Shown: positions 8,837 through 16,299 of the stretch, piece by piece | How the letters are laid out: each line of letters begins with the position of its first letter | Position numbering within the stretch: position 1 is the stretch's first letter | The notes under the pieces: generated by a model | Databases searched by the model: none | Told to the model about the DNA's origin: nothing | The model's input: only the letters and a program-made list of their open reading frames with translations | Assembly: GCF_028885415.1 (NCBI RefSeq) | Contig: NZ_CP118527.1 | Location: 3,534,001 to 3,598,000 of the forward strand | Direction: 5' to 3' | DNA: 64,000 bases | From: Streptomyces coeruleorubidus | GTDB lineage: Bacteria > Actinomycetota > Actinomycetes > Streptomycetales > Streptomycetaceae | Program-made: the position numbers and the translations under genes

Positions 8837-9841
8837 ATGACGGGGCCCGCGCTGGAGGTCGACGGCATACGAAAGCGGTACGGCAGACGTCAGGCAGTAG
8901 CCGACATGACCTTCGGCATCCGCGCCGGTGAGCTGTTCGGCTTCGTGGGAAGCAACGGGGCCGGCAAGACCACCACGATGCGGATCATCCTCGGCGTCCT
9001 CACACCCGACGAGGGAGAGGTCCGCTGGCGCGGCCGTCCGGTCGACTTCGCCGCCCGCAGGCAGTTCGGTTACATGCCCGAGGAGCGCGGCCTGTATCCA
9101 CGGATGAAGGTCGGCGAACACCTGCGGTACCTGGGCGAGTTGCACGGCCTGCCGTCGGCCGCCGCGCGGGCGGCGGCCGACCGGTGGATCGAGCGGCTGG
9201 AGCTCTCCAAGTACGCCTCCGAGGAGGTCCAGAACCTCAGCCTCGGCAACCAGCAGCGGGTCCAGCTGGCCGCGGCGCTGGTCCACGAACCGAAGGCGCT
9301 GGTGCTCGACGAGCCGTTCTCGGGCCTCGATCCGGTGGCGGTGGACGTCATGCACGACGTGCTCGTCGAACGGGCCGCCGACGGGGTGCCGGTCATGTTC
9401 TCCAGTCACCAGCTGTCGCTCGTGGAGCGTGTCTGCGATCGGGTCGGCATCGTCGGCGGCGGGCGGCTCGTCGCCTGCGGCACGGTCGAGGAGCTGAGCG
9501 AGAACGCCGATCGACGGCTGATGGTCGACGCCCCGGAGGCGGGCGACAACTGGGCCGCGGGGCTGCCGGGCGTGGCGGTCGTGAGCCGCGAGGGCACCCG
9601 TACGTGGCTTCGCCTGGCGAAGGGCGCGGACGACCAGCGGGTACTGCACGCGGCGCTGGCCACCGGGCCGGTCTCCGCCTTCGTGTCCGAACGACCGCCG
9701 CTGTCCGACCTGTACCGCGACCTGGTCACCAGAACCGGCGCACCCGGGGAGAACGCCGGACGGACGGCGGACACGGACACGGACACGGCGGCAGGCGTCG
9801 CCAGGACGGCGAACAACACAAACGGGGACGACGAGAGATGA
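8837..9841 (+). CDS. ABC transporter ATPase (NatA-type), likely self-immunity or efflux
   Basis: The ATG at 8837 follows GGAGGTGCGAG. The 334-residue ATPase has a P-loop GSNGAGKTTT (near residue 43), the signature LSLGNQQRVQLAAAL, Walker B ALVLDEPFSGLDP and switch His in SSHQLS. It has a C-terminal extension of about 100 residues, typical of drug-efflux and Na+-efflux type ATPases. It overlaps the next gene by ATGA and certainly pairs with that permease. A likely job is protection of the producer from the mature lanthipeptide; a contribution to export is possible. Confidence 0.85.
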   Translation: MTGPALEVDGIRKRYGRRQAVADMTFGIRAGELFGFVGSNGAGKTTTMRIILGVLTPDEGEVRWRGRPVDFAARRQFGYMPEERGLYPRMKVGEHLRYLGELHGLPSAAARAAADRWIERLELSKYASEEVQNLSLGNQQRVQLAAALVHEPKALVLDEPFSGLDPVAVDVMHDVLVERAADGVPVMFSSHQLSLVERVCDRVGIVGGGRLVACGTVEELSENADRRLMVDAPEAGDNWAAGLPGVAVVSREGTRTWLRLAKGADDQRVLHAALATGPVSAFVSERPPLSDLYRDLVTRTGAPGENAGRTADTDTDTAAGVARTANNTNGDDER

Positions 9842-11130
9842 GCACAGTGACACGAACACCGGGCGACACGCACGGCCCGGACGCCCCGGACGGGGAGCGC
9901 GCTTCCGCCCGGGACGGCACCGCCGGCCCGCAGGACGGCCCCGGCGCGCTGTCGGCCCGCCGAGCGGTCGGCCTGGTCACCCGGCGGGAGATCAACAGCC
10001 GGATGCGGACCAAATCCTTCGTCCTGAGCACCCTGGGACTGTTGCTCGCCCTCGGCGTCTACGCCCTGGTGATCCTCCTCGCCAAGGACGGTCCGGCCAA
10101 GGTCGGCATCGAGCGGGAGCTGTCGGCGATGCGCCCGGCGCTGGCCGCGGTTGCCGAAAGAGCGGGCGGGGCAGGCGACTTCGAGTTCGTCACCGTCGAC
10201 GGCGACCGTACCGACCGGCTCCTGCGCGACGGTGACCTCTCCGCCGTGCTCGGCGGCACCGACGGGCGGCTCACGCTCTCCGTGGAACGTGAGGCGGACG
10301 AGAACCTGCTCGGCGTGGTGCGCGCCACGGTCGCCGAGGAGCGCACCACCCGGGAGCTCGAACGCGCCGGAGTGGACCCCGCGGAGTTCAGGGAGCGCGT
10401 GGCATCGTCCACCGTGAAGGTCCACGCGCTGGAGCCGTCGGAGCACAGCGCGGCCGAGCAGTTCGCGCTGATCGTCTTCTCCACCGGGCTGCTGTACTTC
10501 TTCTTCATCTTCTACGGGATCACACTGGCGCAGGGCGTGGTGGAGGAGAAGACCAGCCGCGTGGTGGAGTTGCTCCTGTCCACCATCCGTCCCTGGCAGC
10601 TCCTCGCCGGGAAACTCATCGGTGTGGCCGTGGCCGGCCTGACCCAGCTCGTGCTGCTCGGCGGGGCCGCGGTGGCGCTCGCGCAGGGCACCGGCGCCAT
10701 CACCCTGCCGACCGCGGTGGGCGGGACGCTGGGGACGCTGGGCGTGTGGTTCCTGCTCGGCTTCTTCCTCTTCGCCGCCATGCTGGCCGCGGCCGCCGCG
10801 CGTGTCTCGCGGCAGGAGGACCTGCAAGGGGTGGTGCAACCGGTGATGCTGCTCATCACCACGCCGTTCGTGCTGGGCATCGCCCTGTTGAGCAAGGACG
10901 CGCACGACCCGTTGATCGAATGGCTGTCGCTCGTACCGCCGCTCAGCCCGATCCTGATGCCGGCCCGCATGCTGCTGGGTATCGCCCCGGCCTGGCAGAT
11001 CGTCCTCTCCCTGGTGCTGGCGGTCGCCGCGCTGGCGGGGATGACCCGCGTCGCCGGACGAATGTACGCGGGCAGCGTGCTGCGCAGCGGCTCCCGCGTA
11101 CCGCTCACCGAAGCGCTGCGGCTGCGTTAG
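9838..11130 (+). CDS. ABC-2 type permease (NatB-like)
   Basis: The 430-residue membrane protein has a disordered N-terminal 40 residues, a first helix (about 58-80), a large extracytoplasmic domain (about 85-205), then five or six helices in the C-terminal half. The cytoplasmic coupling stretch EEKTSRVVELLLSTIRPWQL is a hallmark of the NatB/ABC-2 family. It is translationally coupled to the ATPase gene before it. The pair resembles lanthipeptide immunity transporters and bacitracin-type efflux pumps in organisation. Confidence 0.85.
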   Translation: MSTVTRTPGDTHGPDAPDGERASARDGTAGPQDGPGALSARRAVGLVTRREINSRMRTKSFVLSTLGLLLALGVYALVILLAKDGPAKVGIERELSAMRPALAAVAERAGGAGDFEFVTVDGDRTDRLLRDGDLSAVLGGTDGRLTLSVEREADENLLGVVRATVAEERTTRELERAGVDPAEFRERVASSTVKVHALEPSEHSAAEQFALIVFSTGLLYFFFIFYGITLAQGVVEEKTSRVVELLLSTIRPWQLLAGKLIGVAVAGLTQLVLLGGAAVALAQGTGAITLPTAVGGTLGTLGVWFLLGFFLFAAMLAAAAARVSRQEDLQGVVQPVMLLITTPFVLGIALLSKDAHDPLIEWLSLVPPLSPILMPARMLLGIAPAWQIVLSLVLAVAALAGMTRVAGRMYAGSVLRSGSRVPLTEALRLR

Positions 11131-11191
11131 TCCGCTGTCCCCGACCTGTCCCCAACCAACCCCCTACCAGAAAACACCGAAGGAGCACCTC

Positions 11192-11272
11192 ATGAGCACC
11201 GCCGTCTGGATCGCCATCGGAATCGCCGTTCTCATCGCCGTTCTCGCGGGGATCAAGAAGAACCGGGGCTGA
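11192..11272 (+). CDS. 26-residue single-span membrane peptide
   Basis: An excellent ribosome site (AAGGAGCACCTC) precedes ATG 11192. The peptide starts MSTAVWIAIGIAVLIAVLAG and ends IKKNRG: one hydrophobic helix followed by a basic tail, predicted N-out/C-in. It lies 61 bases after the permease stop and just before the terminator at 11298, so it is the last gene of the rightward lan operon. It could be a small accessory subunit of the ABC transporter or an immunity peptide. Gene finders usually miss it. It has no Cys and does not resemble a lanthipeptide precursor. Confidence 0.7.
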   Translation: MSTAVWIAIGIAVLIAVLAGIKKNRG

Positions 11273-11297
11273 CCCCGTCTGATCGGCTCACAACGCC

Positions 11298-11344
11298 GAG
11301 GGGGCTGTGCTTCCGAGTGGTTCACTCGGAAGCACAGCCCCCTC
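11298..11344. terminator. Bidirectional terminator between convergent lan operons
   Basis: Perfect 22-base arms at 11298-11319 and 11323-11344 with a GTT loop. The element lies between the stop of the 26-residue peptide gene (11272) and the stop of the leftward M16 gene (11351), so it can serve both transcripts. Confidence 0.9.
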
Positions 11345-11350
11345 AACGCG

Positions 11351-12700
11351 TCAGAAGCCGAGTTCCTCGGCAGCACCCCTTCGCAGTGGTGCCACCGCCG
11401 CCTCGTCGGCGACGACCACCCCGGTGAAATCGGCGGGCCGGAAGAACCGGCGGGCCGCCTCGCCGACCTCGTCGTGGGCCACGCCTTCCAGCAGCGGCCC
11501 CCAGTTGTGCAACCAGTCGGAACCGACCCCGACATGCAGCAGGTTCGCCAGCCCGGACGCCAGCGCGCCCGGTGACGACATCGCCGTCGCGGTGGAACCG
11601 ACCGCGTAGCTCCTGGCGGCGTCGATCTCCTCCACCGAGGGCGGATCGGCAGCCATGCGCTCCAGTTCCTCCCTGATCACCGCAAGAGCCGGGGCGGTGT
11701 GCTCGGCGGCGGTGTCGGCCTCGACCATCAGCGTCGAGGCCCCCGGCACCGACTCCACGCCCGAACCGAGCTGGTAGGCGTACCCCTTGTCCTCGCGCAG
11801 GCGCGCGACCAGCCGGGAGGCGAAGGACCCGCCGAAGACCAACTGGGCCAGGTGCAGGGCCGGGTAGCCCGGGTCCGTTCGGGGCAGGGCGGGAGCGGCC
11901 AGCCGGATCACGCTCTGGACGGCCCCGGGCCGGTCCACCCGGTGCAGGGGCCCGCCCGGGAACCACGGCGGCACCTCGGGTACGTCCCCTTCGGGCCCCG
12001 GCTCCCACGCCCCGAACACCTCTGTGGCCATGGCGACGGCTTCCTCGGGCCTCAGGTCTCCGACCAGCACGAGCACCGCGCTCCTGGCGCCCAGATGCCG
12101 CGCGTGCAGGCGTGCCAGGTCGTCCCGTGTGCAGGCGGCGGCCTGTTCGGGTGTCGGCTGCCAGCGGGCGGCTCTGTCCTCGCCGTACCTCCGCCGCAGC
12201 AGTGCGTGCTGTGCGAGCGCCGCAGGCGGGTGGGTGGCCAGCCGTATGCGGCGTGCCAGCCGTTCGCGTTCGGGGGCGAGGACGTCCTCCGTCAGCCGCG
12301 GCCCGCGGACGGCTTCGGCCAGCAGGGCGAGCACGGCGGGCAGGGCGTCGGCCATGGTGTGCCCGGTGACGGTGAGCCTGCGCGCGTCCGCGGCGGCGTC
12401 CAGGGTGGCGCCGTGCGCGGCGAGCGCCGCGTCGTAGTCGTCGGCGTCCCGGTGCGCGGTGCCGCGCAGCAGGAGTTCGGCCAGCAGCTGGCAGTGCGTC
12501 ACCTCGCCGGGTGCCGTGGCGGCGTACGGGGTGGTCAGCCGGATCTCGACCAGGGGGACGACGGGGGCCGAACACACCACGACGCGCAGTCCGTTGCCGA
12601 GGACGATGTCGGCATCGGGCAGCGGCAGGCGCCCCTGCGCGCCGCCCGCGTCCGGCCGGCTCCCGTACCCGCGGCGTCCCTGCACCACTCCCCCGGTCAT
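11351..12700 (-). CDS. M16-family peptidase homologue, catalytically inactive partner
   Basis: The 449-residue protein has the duplicated M16 (insulinase/MPP) fold. The zinc motif HxxEH is absent: the matching helix reads CQLLAELLLRGTAHR. The Arg/Tyr pair typical of the partner half is kept in FASRLVARLREDKGYAY. This is the signature of a non-catalytic M16B subunit that completes a heterodimer with the active one. It overlaps the catalytic gene by four bases (ATGA) and is downstream of it in the same operon. The likely role is leader-peptide removal or turnover together with its partner. Confidence 0.85.
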   Translation of the reverse strand: MTGGVVQGRRGYGSRPDAGGAQGRLPLPDADIVLGNGLRVVVCSAPVVPLVEIRLTTPYAATAPGEVTHCQLLAELLLRGTAHRDADDYDAALAAHGATLDAAADARRLTVTGHTMADALPAVLALLAEAVRGPRLTEDVLAPERERLARRIRLATHPPAALAQHALLRRRYGEDRAARWQPTPEQAAACTRDDLARLHARHLGARSAVLVLVGDLRPEEAVAMATEVFGAWEPGPEGDVPEVPPWFPGGPLHRVDRPGAVQSVIRLAAPALPRTDPGYPALHLAQLVFGGSFASRLVARLREDKGYAYQLGSGVESVPGASTLMVEADTAAEHTAPALAVIREELERMAADPPSVEEIDAARSYAVGSTATAMSSPGALASGLANLLHVGVGSDWLHNWGPLLEGVAHDEVGEAARRFFRPADFTGVVVADEAAVAPLRRGAAEELGF

Positions 12701-14007
12701 GCCGTCATCTCCCGTGCCGCGCCCCGCGGCACGGCCTGTCCCGGCACGAAGTGCACGACCGCCCGGTGGGAGGACCTGAGCCGGGCGGCCGCCCGGCTCA
12801 CCTGTTCGCCGGTCACGCCGCCGCGTACCAGCTCCGGCAGTGCCTGGGTCAGCTCTGCCTCGCCGAAGAGCGTCTCGCGCAGACCGAGCAACTGTGCCCG
12901 GGTGCCCGGATCACCGAGCTCGCGCATCGCCCCGGCGGCCCAGCGGGCGGTCGTGGCACGCAGCGGCCCGGCAGCGATCTCGTCCGTCGCCAGCGCCTCC
13001 AGCGTGGCGTCCAGCGCGTCCAGGATGTGCTCGGCGCCGCGCTCGTGCTCGTGCACGGCGAACAGCGTCAGCAGATCCGGCCCCGCCGTGTCCAGTGGCA
13101 GCCCGAAGAGACCGCAGCCCACCGAGAGGCTCGCCGCCTCCGAGGCCGCGGTCGGCCCCCGGCGCAGCAGGGCCTGCCTGCCCTGTCCGAGCAGCGCGGC
13201 CAGGACGAGGTGCGCGAGGTAGTCGGCGCGCTCGGTGACCGGGTCCGGCATCCGGTAGCCCACCGCCACGGCGGGTGAACCGGCGTGCGGGTCGCCGACC
13301 GTCAGCCTCCGCTCCTCTCCCGGCAACGGCTCGTGCAGGTCGGGCGACCGCACCGTCTCACGCGCCGGCAGGTCCTCGAAGTGCCGGCGTACGAGGCGTT
13401 CCGCCACCCCCCGGTCGAAGGCGCCGGTCAGGGTCACCACTGCATTTCCGGGGCCGTAGTGGTCGGCGAAGAACCTTTCGCACAGCGGGATGTCGAAGGA
13501 GGCGAGGTCGACGGTTTCGCCGTACCCGTCCCTGGCGTTCTCCGCGCGCCGGTGCAGGGCACGCGGCAGCACCCAGGGAAAAGTTCCGTACGGGCGATTG
13601 CGGACCATGAGCCGGATCTCCTCGTCAATCACCGCGGTCTGTGTGCGCAGATTTCGCGCGGAAATAAAAGGCGCACGCATTCGGTCCACTTCGAGCGTGA
13701 GCAGCATTTCCAGTGCGGAGGCGGGGGCGGCGGCATAGTAAACCGTTACGTCCTGGCGGGTCCGGGCGTCGCCGAAACCGCCGGCGCGCTGCACCTGCGG
13801 CAGATAGCCCACGGGCGCGGCACCCCGACCACCTTGGAACATGAGGTGCTCGAAGAGATGCGCGAGGCCGGTACGTCCCTCGGGTTCGGTGCGGAAACCA
13901 ACGTTGTAGTGCACAGCGACACCGATCGAGGCGCCCACGGGATTCGGTGCCAGCAACACCCGAAGACCATTGTCCAATACCAGGCGATGCAGCTGATCTC
14001 GGCTCAT
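12697..14007 (-). CDS. M16-family zinc peptidase, catalytic subunit, candidate leader peptidase
   Basis: With the start at ATG 14007 the protein has 436 residues. It carries the zinc site HLFEH (His 50, Glu 53, His 54) and the distal ligand in VIDEEIRL (Glu 129 or 130), the spacing expected for M16. The start is chosen because a promoter (14015-14043) places the transcript start on this ATG; an upstream ATG at 14019 is also in frame. M16B pairs occur in several RiPP clusters lacking another protease, and here no C39, S8 or S41 peptidase is present. It most likely cleaves the LanA leader. Divergent orientation from lanA suggests co-regulation. Confidence 0.85.
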   Translation of the reverse strand: MSRDQLHRLVLDNGLRVLLAPNPVGASIGVAVHYNVGFRTEPEGRTGLAHLFEHLMFQGGRGAAPVGYLPQVQRAGGFGDARTRQDVTVYYAAAPASALEMLLTLEVDRMRAPFISARNLRTQTAVIDEEIRLMVRNRPYGTFPWVLPRALHRRAENARDGYGETVDLASFDIPLCERFFADHYGPGNAVVTLTGAFDRGVAERLVRRHFEDLPARETVRSPDLHEPLPGEERRLTVGDPHAGSPAVAVGYRMPDPVTERADYLAHLVLAALLGQGRQALLRRGPTAASEAASLSVGCGLFGLPLDTAGPDLLTLFAVHEHERGAEHILDALDATLEALATDEIAAGPLRATTARWAAGAMRELGDPGTRAQLLGLRETLFGEAELTQALPELVRGGVTGEQVSRAAARLRSSHRAVVHFVPGQAVPRGAAREMTA

Positions 14008-14014
14008 CCCGGCG

Positions 14015-14043
14015 AGCATAGATCGAGTCAAGTACCGGCTCAA
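14015..14043 (-). promoter_or_regulatory. Promoter of the M16 operon, leaderless
   Basis: On the minus strand TTGAGC (14043-14038) and TATGCT (14020-14015) have an exact 17-base spacer. Seven bases separate the -10 box from the ATG at 14007, so the mRNA should begin at the start codon. Confidence 0.5.
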
Positions 14044-14051
14044 CAGAGGAC

Positions 14052-14088
14052 GTTGACCGATAGCGGACAGTGTCCGCATGCGGTCAAC
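14052..14088. promoter_or_regulatory. 37-bp dyad between the M16 operon and lanA
   Basis: Centred on 14070, an inner perfect palindrome GCGGACA-G-TGTCCGC (14063-14077) sits inside outer arms GTTGACCG (14052-14059) and CGGTCAAC (14081-14088). Only the three positions in between (14060-14062 against 14078-14080) fail to pair. The outer arms each hold TTGACC on opposite strands. Its position between divergent genes suggests an operator for a cluster regulator. Confidence 0.55.
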
Positions 14089-14200
14089 TCCGTTGCCATC
14101 ACGGCACCGTTCGAGGAATGGTTCTGTCACGGCCGGAGAGGCGGTTGCCGAAATCGCCGATCCGGTCACCATTCACAAATCCGAGAACACTGGAGTCAGC

Positions 14201-14380
14201 ATGAACACCCAGTCCCTCATCAGCGGTTACTCCGCCTACGCCGCCGCCGACGAGATCGTCCCGGCCGTGGAGGCCCCGGCCGCCACCGTCACGGTCACCA
14301 CCTCGTCGGCCGCGTGCATCTCCGCCGCGTCCGCCGTCTCGGCTGCGTCGGTCGACAACACCTTCGACCACTCCTGCTGA
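14201..14380 (+). CDS. lanA: Class V lanthipeptide precursor LanA
   Basis: ATG 14201 with GGAG eight bases upstream gives a 59-residue peptide. Residues 1-34 form the leader (begins MNTQSLISGYSAYAAADEIV, acidic middle, Val/Thr-rich end). Residues 35-59 form the likely core, beginning SSAACISAASAVSAAS and ending VDNTFDHSC. The core has two Cys (39 and 59), seven Ser, one Thr and seven Ala, with a terminal Cys as LanD requires. Ser35-Cys39 and Thr54-Cys59 spacings match the end rings of cacaoidin as I recall them. The leader/core boundary is inferred from that comparison. The gene lies between the divergent M16 operon and a strong terminator, as precursor genes often do. Confidence 0.85.
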   Translation: MNTQSLISGYSAYAAADEIVPAVEAPAATVTVTTSSAACISAASAVSAASVDNTFDHSC

Positions 14381-14403
14381 ACCGCGTGACCCGCTGAGAA
14401 ATG

Positions 14404-14442
14404 GGGCGGGTGCCCACCGCCGCAATCGGTGGGCACCCGCCC
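14404..14442. terminator. Hairpin terminator after lanA
   Basis: Perfect 15-base arms (14404-14418 and 14428-14442) enclose a 9-base loop, 23 bases after the lanA stop and 33 bases before the end of the convergent membrane-protein gene. It can stop both transcripts and would stabilise a short, abundant lanA mRNA. Confidence 0.85.
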
Positions 14443-14475
14443 TGTCGCACTGATTCCCGGTCCACGGCGGGCGAA

Positions 14476-14943
14476 TCACTCGTCCTGATCCGCATCGGCG
14501 TCCTCGACGCTCGCACCGGACATCGCCAGGATGATGGAGGGTACGGCGGACGCGGCCAGCATGAGGGTCGTCAGCAGCGCGGGCATCCGCTCGATCATGT
14601 CGGGCTGGTTCTGGAAGACGACCATGAGCAGCACGACGACCATGCCGGCGCCGACCGCGCACTGGTATCCGATGAAGGAGACCTGGTCGCGCAGCCCGCG
14701 TTCGCGTTCGTCCAGTCCCGCCCGCGGCCGTTCGGCCACACCGCGGGTCATCGAGCGCAGCACGCCCCACAGCAGCAGCCAGAGCACGAAGGCCACGAGC
14801 CACCACGAGTCGGAGAACGCGTTGCCGTCCGAGATGAGCGACAGCACCACCATGGCCGCGCTCAGCACGCAGAGCGCGAGCGCCACGGGGCGCATGGGAC
14901 TGCGGGCCAGATCCGTCGTCTCGTTGGCACCTTGCCGGCTCAC
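14476..14943 (-). CDS. Four-helix membrane protein paired with an XRE regulator
   Basis: The 155-residue protein starts at GTG 14943 behind AAGGAGGAACGCTC and overlaps the stop of the regulator gene upstream (GTGA). Four hydrophobic spans are visible, starting at about residues 18, 46, 91 and 124, with charged loops such as RPRAGLDERERGLRDQ between the second and third. No family is recognised with certainty. XRE-plus-small-membrane-protein pairs are common in actinobacteria and may sense envelope stress. Its place between lanA and lanJ suggests immunity or signalling, which is inference. Confidence 0.7.
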   Translation of the reverse strand: MSRQGANETTDLARSPMRPVALALCVLSAAMVVLSLISDGNAFSDSWWLVAFVLWLLLWGVLRSMTRGVAERPRAGLDERERGLRDQVSFIGYQCAVGAGMVVVLLMVVFQNQPDMIERMPALLTTLMLAASAVPSIILAMSGASVEDADADQDE

Positions 14944-15212
14944 GAGCGTTCCTCCTTGTTGTACAGCTGGGCGGAGAGGGGGGCGAAGGGCTTGCGGCTG
15001 AAGATCGCTTCGACCGGAAGCTCGAACACGTCGCTGAGCCGGAACGCCAGGTCGAGGCTCGGGAAGTAGTCGCCCCGCTCGATGGCACCGATGGTCTGCG
15101 GGTGCACCTCCACCAGCTTGGCCAGCGCGACGCGGCTGAGGCCACGCTCCGCGCGGAGCACTCTCAGCTGGTTGTAGATCGGCATTCCCTCGCGATGACT
15201 CACTGGGCTCAT
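14940..15212 (-). CDS. XRE-family helix-turn-helix regulator
   Basis: The 90-residue protein carries a classic HTH_3 domain: YNQLRVLRAERGLSRVALAK, then VHPQTIGAIERGDYFPSLDLA, and a FRLSDVFELPVEAIF tail. This matches the YozG/Cro-like subfamily usually coded beside a small membrane protein. ATG 15212 is chosen because a promoter at 15219-15247 places the transcript start on it; the internal ATG at 15185 has GAGGG too close to act well. It is translationally coupled to the membrane-protein gene and divergent from lanJ. Confidence 0.75.
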   Translation of the reverse strand: MSPVSHREGMPIYNQLRVLRAERGLSRVALAKLVEVHPQTIGAIERGDYFPSLDLAFRLSDVFELPVEAIFSRKPFAPLSAQLYNKEERS

Positions 15213-15218
15213 GGAAAA

Positions 15219-15247
15219 AACGTAGTAGAAACACAACAGTTCGTCAA
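15219..15247 (-). promoter_or_regulatory. Leaderless promoter of the XRE gene
   Basis: Minus strand TTGACG (15247-15242), a 17-base spacer, then TACGTT (15224-15219). Six bases separate the -10 box from the ATG at 15212, predicting a leaderless mRNA. The region also lies upstream of divergent lanJ. Confidence 0.5.
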
Positions 15248-15309
15248 GGAACAGCAACAGCTCCGGCAGACGTCAGAGCACCAGCGACAGAAGGAAGGTG
15301 TGCCAGCCC

Positions 15310-16299
15310 GTGACCGCCGACAACGTGCTCCCGAGCGTGCTCGTGCCGAACATGCCGGAGACTCCGGACTCCCTGCGGCCCTACGCCGAGCTGGTCCGCG
15401 ACACCGGCGTGCGCCGCCTGTGGACAGGGCAGTCGCTCAAGGTGGAGGCCCACCAGGCGTTCGCCCACCTCGCCGGCGCCGGGATACGCGTCCCGGTCGG
15501 CCTCAGCGTGACCCTGATGCCGCTGCGCCATCCCTACGAGGCCGCCCTTCAGGCCCGCTCACTGGCCCTGATGACCGGCCTGCCGGTGGTGGCCGGCTAC
15601 GGCGTCGGCTCAGCGGCGTTCGTCCGCAGCCTCAACGGACGCCCCTATCCCAGCCCGCGCACGATGGCCGCGGACTACCTGCGCACGGTCCGGGCCCTGC
15701 TCGACGGGGAGATCGTCGACCACGCGGGCGACTACCACGCGCTGCGGGGCCGGCTGATCCCCATGGAGCACCCGCACGTGGAGGTCGGCGTGGGCGTGCT
15801 GCGCCCCAACATGGCGCGGACCGCCGGCGGCGTCGCCGATGTCGCCATCACCTGGATGACCCCGCCCGGATACGTCGCCGAGAACCTGCTGCCCGCCCTG
15901 GAGGAAGGGGCCAAGGACAGGGACAGGGACACCCGCTGCCGCGTCGCGACCGTCGTCCATGTCGCGGTGGAGCGCGACGGACGCAACCCGCACGTGCTCG
16001 CTCACACGGCCGCCTCCGGGCACCTCGCCATGGAGCACTACACGGACATGCTGCGCCGGGCCGGTGTGCCCGCCGATCCGGCCGACCCGGTGGCCGGTGC
16101 CGCCGCCCTGGTGGACAGCGGCACGTACCTGTACGGCTCGGCCGACCACATCGCCGCCGGGCTGGAGGAGTACCGGAACGCCGGCGTGGACGAGGTGATC
16201 CTCAACTGCGCCGGAGTGCTGTTCACCGAGGGGCAGGCAGCGGCGTTCCGGGACGCCCGGGAGATCATCGAGGCGGTCGGGCGGCGGAACAGTGGCTGA
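15310..16299 (+). CDS. lanJ: F420-dependent-type (LLM-class) reductase LanJ, dehydroalanine to D-Ala
   Basis: The 329-residue protein is a luciferase-like monooxygenase-fold oxidoreductase. It shows RRLWTGQSLKVEAHQAF near the N-terminus, a VPVGLSVTLMPLRHPYEAALQARSL-type TIM-barrel region, and VVAGYGVGSAAFVRSL typical of F420-binding family members. In lexapeptide the homologue LxmJ uses F420H2 to reduce Dha to D-Ala. The LanA core is rich in Ser flanked by Ala, the expected substrate. GTG 15310 is preferred because GGAAGG lies 11 bases upstream; the GTG at 15298 is too close to that site. It overlaps lanX by eight bases. Confidence 0.8.
   Translation: MTADNVLPSVLVPNMPETPDSLRPYAELVRDTGVRRLWTGQSLKVEAHQAFAHLAGAGIRVPVGLSVTLMPLRHPYEAALQARSLALMTGLPVVAGYGVGSAAFVRSLNGRPYPSPRTMAADYLRTVRALLDGEIVDHAGDYHALRGRLIPMEHPHVEVGVGVLRPNMARTAGGVADVAITWMTPPGYVAENLLPALEEGAKDRDRDTRCRVATVVHVAVERDGRNPHVLAHTAASGHLAMEHYTDMLRRAGVPADPADPVAGAAALVDSGTYLYGSADHIAAGLEEYRNAGVDEVILNCAGVLFTEGQAAAFRDAREIIEAVGRRNSG

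Noticed and set aside
14078..14200. Longer 100-residue version of the lanA product starting at 14078
   Set aside because: The upstream part has no ribosome site, overlaps the 37-bp dyad and is Arg-rich; ATG 14201 has GGAG at a good distance and gives a normal precursor size.
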